64,000 bases of DNA. It comes from Gambelia wislizenii. Taxonomy: Eukaryota; Chordata; Lepidosauria; Squamata; Crotaphytidae. This document shows positions 27,401 through 36,400 of this stretch, one piece after another (the stretch's first letter is position 1; each line of letters starts with the position of its first letter). The notes under the pieces are model-generated. The model had not been told where the DNA came from and searched no databases. It worked only from the letters and a program-made list of their open reading frames with translations. The DNA lies in NCBI GenBank assembly GCA_030847615.1, contig JAUMIR010000001.1:30193501-30257500 (forward strand). Reading direction: 5' to 3'. The position numbers were made by a program, and so were the translations under genes.

Positions 27401-30400
27401 ACAAATAGCCTACCTCACTATAAAGTAGCTTCCTATATTTTTTTGGAGTAGAAAGTAGGAGCTACATGTCTATCTCCCATTTTTGGCAGCTATGGTGACC
27501 ATTATGTCTAGTTTGTGCCAAACAGAAATCCTGTTGCAGCCATTTGAACCAAAACATCAGTTAGGATGTTGTCTGCTACTAACCTTTGGCTTTCTCATCC
27601 AGGGTATCTGGGAAGGAAAGTCCTTCCACTTTGAGGAGCTCATTAATCAGCTGTGTGTCAGTCTTCTCTATCATGGTTGAAGCTGGAGAAGGCACTTCAG
27701 CAGGTAGCAACTCCTTCTTTGGCTTCTTGGAGGTCAAGGCTTCAGAGAAGCCACCATAGTTTGCTGGGATCCCGTTCACATTTTGGCAGTTCTGCTTTGT
27801 TTTTCCTTTGCCAAAGGAATACTTGAGATAGACCTGGGAACTCTGCAGATCACTTTGGGAGCAGCCCTCGCAGTACTCACTCAGGAAATGCAGCACTTGC
27901 TGAGCCAACTCTACTGATACTGACAGCTGGACCAGGCCCTCTTCGTCTAGCTCTGACAGCTAGAAATGCAAAAGGTTTGAATCCATAAAGATTACATAGG
28001 TCAAGAGTCTCAGGACCACCCAAAGCCAGAATGAAGAACCACAATGTTAAAAAAAAAACAACAGCCTGCTGGTTATACATGCTCTGGGGACCTCCAGGTT
28101 GGATTACTGTGATTTTTTTTTAATGTGGGGCTGCCTTTAAAGATGGCTTCAAATCCAGTAGGCTACTGCTGGTGGAAGAGGTGACAGGAAGAATTTTTTC
28201 TGCTACAGTTGCCCCTCCAAATTTGCGACTTCCACATTCGCAGTTTTGATAATTCACGGAAAGCCCTGCCCGCCCCCGCTCTCCACCCCACTCCCTTCTC
28301 ACGAAGCCCATCGCTGCCTTAGGAAGGCAGGGTGGAAAGCCGCTGGCATGCCCACTCTCCACCCCACTCCCTTCCTAAGGCAGTGAAGGACTTCTCAAGA
28401 AGCCCGTCGCTGCCTTGGGAAGGCAGGGTAGAAAGCTGCTGGTGCGCCCGCTCTCCAGCCCAGTCCCTTCTCAAGGCAGCGAGAGGCTTCTCACGAAGCC
28501 CGTCACTGCCTTGGGAAGGCGGGGTGGAAAGCCGCTGGCATGCCCTCTCCCCACCCCACTCCCTTTCCAAGGCAGCAAGGGACTTCTCACAAAGCCCATT
28601 GCTGCCTTGGGAAGGAGGGGTGGAAAGCCGCTGGTGCACCCACTCTCCACCCCACTCCCTTCCTAAGGCAGAGAGGGGCTTCTCACGAAGCTCGTCGCTG
28701 CCTTGGGAAGGTTGGGTGGAAAGCTGCTGGCACGCCCGCTCTCCAGCCCAGTCTCTTCTCGAGACTGCGAGGGGCTTCTCATGAAGCCCATTGCTACCTT
28801 GGTAAGGCGGGGTGGAAAGCTGCTGGCGCGTCCGCTCTCCAGCCCAGTCCCTTCCTAAGACAGCGAGGGATTTCTCACAAAGCCTGTTGCTGCCTTGGGA
28901 AGGGACTTGGGTGGAAAACCGCTCATTTCTTATTCGTGGTTTTTTTTACATTCATGGGGGTTGTCTGCCCCTAACCCCTGCGAATGTGGACAGGCAACTG
29001 TAATTCCATCTTTCCCTTCAGCCCCCAGCACACTTGTTACAGAGGGTTCCCCAAAGCTCTGGGCAGAATATTGGAGAGTTCAGAGAAAGAAGAAAGAGGT
29101 GCCATGACATTACTGCTTTTGGTACAACACAGATTTGACACAGCTTTCCTTTTCTGGATACCTTTCAAGAATTACTTTCTTTTCCACTGGCAGAAATATC
29201 TTATGAACAGGGTTTCATTCACGGTAACACAAGGTTAAGTCCTATGTTTCAACTTCTGTCTATTCATGATCTGCTGTTGTTGACAACTGCTGTCAAGTCA
29301 TCTTTGACTTATGGCAATTCTATGCATGAGAGACTATCTAACTGGCTGGCATATCTATATATATAAAACTCTTGGGTATGTACAATGGCCTTAGGTATGT
29401 AGGTATGTGGCCTCCTGGGTCTATACAATGGGTTTAGGTATGTTGCCTCTTTCAGCATGCTGAATGAGTGAGGGAGTAGCAGGAGCGGCCAACCAACATA
29501 CAAATCACCACCCACATGCAAATACAGGCTCTGTCGCTGGCTTTTCCACTTTCAAGTGGAAGGCCACACCTTTCTATCCTCCTTCAGCACATTTTTCAAA
29601 CCCCTTAGTAAAATTATTTTCCATCATAAAGACTGGTTTGTATGTGTAGAATTTGGGAGGCGTGTCATGCAGTAAGTTGAGCAAAATGTGGGAAAGTTAA
29701 GGTTAGGCTAACCTTAACCTGGCATGGTTCCAGGTTATCTGAAGGACCGCATCTCCCAGTATCAGCCCAGTAGAGCTTTAAGATTGTCTGGAGAAGGCCT
29801 TCTCTCTGTCCCACCACCTTCTCAGGCACATTTGGTGGGAAGAAGGGAGAGGGCTTTCTCAGTGGCAGCTCCCAGACTGTGGAGCTCCCTCCCCCAAGAG
29901 GCCAGGGTAGCTCCATCTTTGCTCTCCTTCCTTGGTTTTTGTGAACCAACAAGCACTGGGCTAGTGAGGCTGTGTGGTGTGGTTTAAAAAAAATTAAGTT
30001 TTTTTTTAAAAGGTATTTTAATTTTTACTGTAATGTTTTTAACTTGTAAACTGTTCAAGTCTTTCTAAAATTTTATATTTATAATTGATTTTAACTTTGT
30101 ACTATTTTTAGCATCTATTGTTTTTATAATGGTATTGTTAGCCACCTTGAGTCCCATTGGTGGGAGAACAGTGGGATTGAAATGAAAATAAAATACAGTA
30201 ATAACAATTTCCTCTCCACTTCACAATTCACGCCTGCCACTCATGGCCATATCTGCATACTGGGAGCAACCAAACAACGTGCTACAGTGTTGGCTATAGT
30301 TACTAAGGCTGCAGGCCTTTCCAGTTCACCAAAGTCTCAGGGCTGCACAATTCCCACTTATGATTTGCTGCTGTGATGGGACCCAGGTAGTCAGTCAACT

Positions 30401-33400
30401 GGCGGCGGGTGGATGCTGCTGCTGCCACTATGACAGGACCCAGGCAACCAAGCATGAGGTCTACCAGGCATTTTTTGGGGAGCTTTTTTAACAGCGTATG
30501 GTACACCGGGTCCAGCTAGTTTTTTGATAATTCTCTATCCATTTGATAAAAATGCACTTTGGTCCAAGAAAGCTTTATACCAGAATTTGAAAACCTATGG
30601 TTTTCCAGATGTCCCATTAGGCTTGGATTTGGAAAGTGCAGCCTGCAAGCCACATGCAGGGTCCAGACTCCACTTTTGGGGGACCCAAAGCCCCATAACC
30701 CTCATTTATTTAATTTTTTTTTTTTTGCATGATTTCCAAGTGCCACACAGAAATGTACAAAATGCATAAAAACACCACTGCTCAACCAGAACCCACCAGC
30801 ATCCCTAAATATCTCTTCTATTGTGGTTATTCCTCTAAAAATTTTGACTGAAAATGATATGACATAATTTCTAATTGCCATTATGAGAGGGACTCTGACA
30901 AAAATTGAAGTATTTTGCCACACTGGGGAGACCTGCAGGAGGCAGTAGACCACTGGTCCCTGACATCTGAGCAGTTGCCCACCCCTGTATTATGCCCACC
31001 CAGCCAGTCTGATGGCAAGAGATTGTGGGGATCTATAGTTCAAACCACCTAGCACACCAGGGGTTCCTCAGCCCTACCTTATGCCATAATAAATTATTAG
31101 TCTTTAAAATGCCATGAGATTATTGCTTTTGATGCAACACAAATTTAATACAACTTTCCCCTTCTGGATTCCCCCCCCCCCCGTTAGCCACCCTAGGAGC
31201 ACTGTGTGTTGCTAAAAAGTGCAGGACAGAAATTTCTGGCCATGCTGTTTGGGAATGATGGGAGCAGCAGCACTAATTCTCTGAGACATTGACAACCTCA
31301 CCTTGAATTGGTAAGATAGTTACTTGGAAAGCAAATCTAGGGGGAAATACAGTGAAGGTAGTGGGACCAGAATGGAAGTGAAGGGTGGGAAAACATCTTT
31401 GGACCTCAAGATACTCATGTCTGGGAACATACACTGATAATAACTGCCGCAAAAAGCATTTGCTCATTCCCTGCACTGTGTTTTATCTTTCTGGTTCTCT
31501 CCTGCTCTTTTTACCTTCTGATTCTGCTGGATGAGCTCAAGAAGCTCCTGCTGCCTGGGGAGTTCTAGCTTCTTAATGAAGAAGAGCAGCTCCCACCATT
31601 CAGCCCGATCCAGGGTCCCAGACTCTTCATTCATCTGATCTGTCAGATATGGCAAGGAGTACAAACCCCCAAGAGGTTTGCAGTACACTGTCTGGCAAAC
31701 TGCAGGTAAATACAAAATCACAAAATAGCTCTTCATGGATTTTTAGAAAATATGATTAAAATCTGCCATCAAAGCAGAACTATCTAGTTCAAGAGAAGGA
31801 GTGAGGCATCTCTTTTTTATTATTCACCAAAGTAAATTAAACTGTACACCTCAATATTATTATACATGTTTACTCAGAAGAACCCTCACTGAATTCAGTG
31901 GTGCTTACTGCTACATAAGTGCATACAAAATTTCTCAGTTAATGTACAGCCAAATTGGCACAGAAGGGAATAATGAAAGTCTGGAAGCCAATAAAAATAA
32001 TACAGTAATACAGTAGCACAGTTTTCCTAAGTGCTTTCCACTTTACAATTATTTATATCTCTTGTGTCAGGCACGCTGGTATTAGCCACAGACATAGCCA
32101 CTTATCTAAGGCCTTCAGAGTGAGAAGAGCCTCGAATCCATGGTTGTAATAAATTCAGAGGCAAAAAATTCATCCCTGCAGATGAAACCACAGTGAGAAA
32201 TCTTATAACACTGGGGGCTTGTGCTTGAATGTTTTTATTTCCCTTGTCTATAACCACCCCATTTTTCTTTCATATAGTGTCTTTTCTCAATTGTAAGCCT
32301 GGTGGCAGGAAATAGCTTATCCTTTTTTAAAAAAAATATTGATAAGTAAGCTGCTCTAAGACCCTCTCTAGCTGTCAAGCAGGTTTAATAATTAAATGAA
32401 TCAATCCCTGATGCCTTACAAGTCAGGGCTGCTTTTCATGATATTCTGTACCCTGGTCTGGGCAACCATTTTACATAAATGCCATGTCAGATGTGAGGAG
32501 AGCCTCTGAGTAATATTTTTACTTTTTTTCTTAGCCCAGTCAAATACAAGAGTAAAAAAAATCCTTCTGGTATGTTCTCCAGCTTGAAAAATTCTGATAA
32601 GTTTATCATGGCCCTTCCTGTATGTGCTCCTTAGTTTTCAACAAGGATAGGAATTCCTTCTAAAGATTCATGGAATGAGGCTTGGTGTAGAGCCAGTGGT
32701 GATCATAGGACATAGCAAAAGTCCCAGCTTCTTTCTGCGCTTCAAATCATACTGGCTTCGTGCTTTCAAATGCTCTGACTGGAAATATAGGAAGTTGTCT
32801 TGTACCAGATCAGATTGTTTACTCATTTAGTTCAACACTTTAATTTGACTGACACAATCTCTCCAGTGTCTCAGGCACACAGAGTCATTCCCCACACCTG
32901 CTATCTACCACTTTCAGTGCTTGAAAATAATTGGTTAGAAGTAACAATAATACCTGTAATATTAGTTTTTGAAGTAATAAGTGGGGCAACAACAATACTT
33001 TGAAAAATAATGCAATCAGTACTAAGAATTATTGGGAGTTTTGGAGCAACCAATAATATTGCAGCACTTCAAAAGATTTTCAGAGGGTCACTTTGAGGAA
33101 TTTTGACCATTTTGTATTTTTAAGTGAGTTTTAGTGAATTTTTTTTTTTTAAGAACAATAAATTTAAGATTACTAACTAGCAGTGATTTGGCTGTATTCA
33201 GTAAGGACCAACCAGCAAGAATACAGCCAAAGCAGAAAGTAGCTTTCATCTTGGTGCAATGTACATCTAAAATCCCAGCACCATCTTACCTGCATCCTCT
33301 CTCAGAGTCTCTGTAAGGCTGGATATCTTTTGATGGGCTTCCTGATCTGCACGCCTTGATGAATCAACAATCTCAACCATGTGCCAATGTACCCAATAAG

Positions 33401-36400
33401 TGCGGCCAAAAGACTCCCAATAAACCTGGAAAAATTGAGCACCATGTTGATATATTACTCAACCTACCTCCCCTGGATTCAACAGTGTCTGTCCTAAAAC
33501 TCTCTGAATACCCATCATCAGCCAGACCAAAACCCATCTCTTGAAACATGTGTGATTCTCTTGATCACCCAACTGACAAGAGTGGAAGGACAAAAAAGAC
33601 TTTATAAATATCAATGAGATTCCCCCCCGCCCCCGGCCCTGGTGCAGTCAGATCTTAATACATACATACCTGCCTCTAACATTCTCTGGATCACCCAAAC
33701 CCTGTCCTACACTTGGCAGTACCTGGAGAGGGGGAGTGCCATTATTGCTCTGGAGAAACTCGCCCTCATCTCCTGCAGAGACCTTCTCATAGTCTTCCAA
33801 CATGCGCACACGCATGCCACGCACCAGCTTCTCTTTCATGTACGCGACATAGCTGTTGCGACTGGGGAAGGCCGAGCGCAGTTTGAAAGTACTTTCCTCT
33901 TTCTGGGTCAGCTGCATGGCTGATCGGATGGAGGCACAGGTAGGAATCTGGGGCTGGAAGATTGACTGAATCCCTCGAGGTCGTCTCATTTTGAAGTGGC
34001 GAAGGTTCAGACTGTGATCCCAACCCATAACTTGCACCAGCTCTGAAATGAGGTGGGCCATGGCCATGCTGAAGTCAAATTCACACAGGAGCCTTTTCTT
34101 TTCCTCAGAGCTTGCACTGGAGGGTATAGAGAGGTCACACTCCACTCCCTGCTCTGTGGTGCTATTGAGCTTGTCCAAGAGGGAGGTGGCACACAGGTAA
34201 TGCTTCACCAGAGAAAAGAGCAGCTTCCCTGGAATCTGAAAAAGGGAAGGAGATCACACCCCAAACCAGAAAATGCCAGTCACTCTCTTTCCAACTCAGC
34301 ACAGTCCTGATTCTTAATCTCCAGCACTTTTCTCATATACTTGAATTTCAGCCTGCCTCCTCACCCAGTGCTACCAGTCTCCACAACCTCTCCATCTCTT
34401 GTCCTTGCTCTGGTCACAGAACATTGTCAACGACTACTCCCCATGACAATTCTCCATTTGGCATCTCAACTGCAGCTGTTTGATATTTAATTTCAGATGC
34501 ATGTTGAAAACGCACCCACTGATGCAAACCATCTCTGCACAAATGAACTATAGAATCTATTTCATGGGTCATATAACTACTGTCTGTTAATTTGCACATT
34601 GTGTATTTGTATACAACGTCATGTTGTAAGCTTACCTTGATATGTATTTTTTTAAATATAAAGACTTTACAAATACCTGTAAATATATAAATAAACTGCT
34701 AGCAGCAAATAAACACCCTGCTGATTTTTATGATACCATGGTACCTGGCCATGGTTAAGGTTATGATCTTTAAATCAATACATAATGATAAAATTGTGCT
34801 ACTGCTTTACACCAGAAGCAGAGAATCTTTTGGCCCTTTGATATTTCAGACTGCAATTCCCCAAATGTTTTCTCATTGGCCTAGATGGTTGAAGCTGATG
34901 GGAGTTGTAGGCCAAAACATCTGGAAGGCCAAAGGTTTCCCACTTTACACAATGTTGTCATTGTTAATCGCCCACCAAAAAACCCAAAGTTCTCACACTA
35001 TCACACCTGTCAAAGCTAGAAATGGTCCTTCATAAGAGAGCTTCATGATCCATGGCCAATTAGCACTAGGAATGGAAGAATCAATCAAGTCCCTTTGGAA
35101 ACAGATTTACACAGTTAAATATATTCTCTCCCAATTCCTCACTGATTTATGACCAGTTTCTAAAATGCTCACCCCAAAATCCATACATATTTTCATGCAC
35201 TTTTCTTCAAATATACATAATTTTCCAAATGTATTCCAAATTTGTAAACATATGTACCCATTTGTCCCGATGAGAGAAAGTGATTTTGTGTGCACTTAAA
35301 AATCCAAAGTCCATACTGTGGAGATATCTTTTTTCAGGCCAGCCAAACTGCACCAAATACAAGAATGCTGGCTTTCAAGCTCACTGTCTCCTTCATCAGG
35401 TAAAGAGGGTAAAAAATCCCAAACATTCAGAGGAACAAAGTGATGGTGTTAGTCACAGAGTCTACATATGCTTTGAGGTGGTATACAGGAACAAAAAAGT
35501 TAGGCCACAACTCCATGGCCATGAGCTAACTGGGGACAAACACAGTAAAAAAGTAAGGCAATAAATAAAGTCTGGATTCTCCATTTGGTACCCTTGAGAA
35601 CTGTTCTGCCTCTATTCAGTATGAGGCCCTGGACCTTTTAAGAGGAGTGTAACTGTGTTCTTATTCAGGGAATGCTTTGATTCAGGGAATGCAGCTCAGG
35701 TCTGTTCATATCAAAATACAAACCCAATCAACCCCCCGCTTCATATTTTGTTACCTGAGGAAGGGGGATCCCTTCAAAGGACATGCCATGTTCTTCTGAA
35801 GATGTTGTTTCAGCAAACAGCTCAAGGAGGGTGTAGCGACTGTCAAAGTCCATATGTTGTTCAATACCATCCTGTTGGCTCAGGGATAAGAGAACATAGG
35901 CTCGGCTTCCTAAAACCAAACACATTCATATACTGTTTTCTCTGGATTTATTCTGCAGCATCATTTGTGTTGGGACAAAGCTCCATAACACTGCTTTCAC
36001 ACCGGCACACACAATAAAAATCAAGGATATAAATTGGTCAAGCAAGTCAAAGGAGTATCTTACAAAACTGGGCAGAGGGAGTTTTAAAGACACATATAAA
36101 AATACAAGCCATAAGGAAATGGAGAGCAGCCAGAACAGGAAATAAACAGGTTTAAATGAAACAAACAGGCATGGGTGGGGAAGTACCGTACTTCAATATA
36201 AACAGGAGGTATTCCTACTAGTCCAGGGTCAACATCAATTATTCACTGACATCTGCCTTTTGCACACAGCTGAGTACCTACAGAAACTCTCTCAGTTTGT
36301 ACCATCTAGGAAAGCAAGAAGATTGCAATGTAGCAGTCAGTACTGGTGAAATAGTATCTCCCTATGAAGGTGCTTCTGGCCATTGTCTGCCCCACACAGT

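Noticed and set aside
28332..28974. Overlapping long ORFs (150 and 144 codons, also on the minus strand) with repeated Ser/Pro/Trp-rich units
   Set aside because: They are produced by the 96-bp minisatellite, whose period is a multiple of three, so several frames stay open on both strands. It is intronic and inside a MITE.
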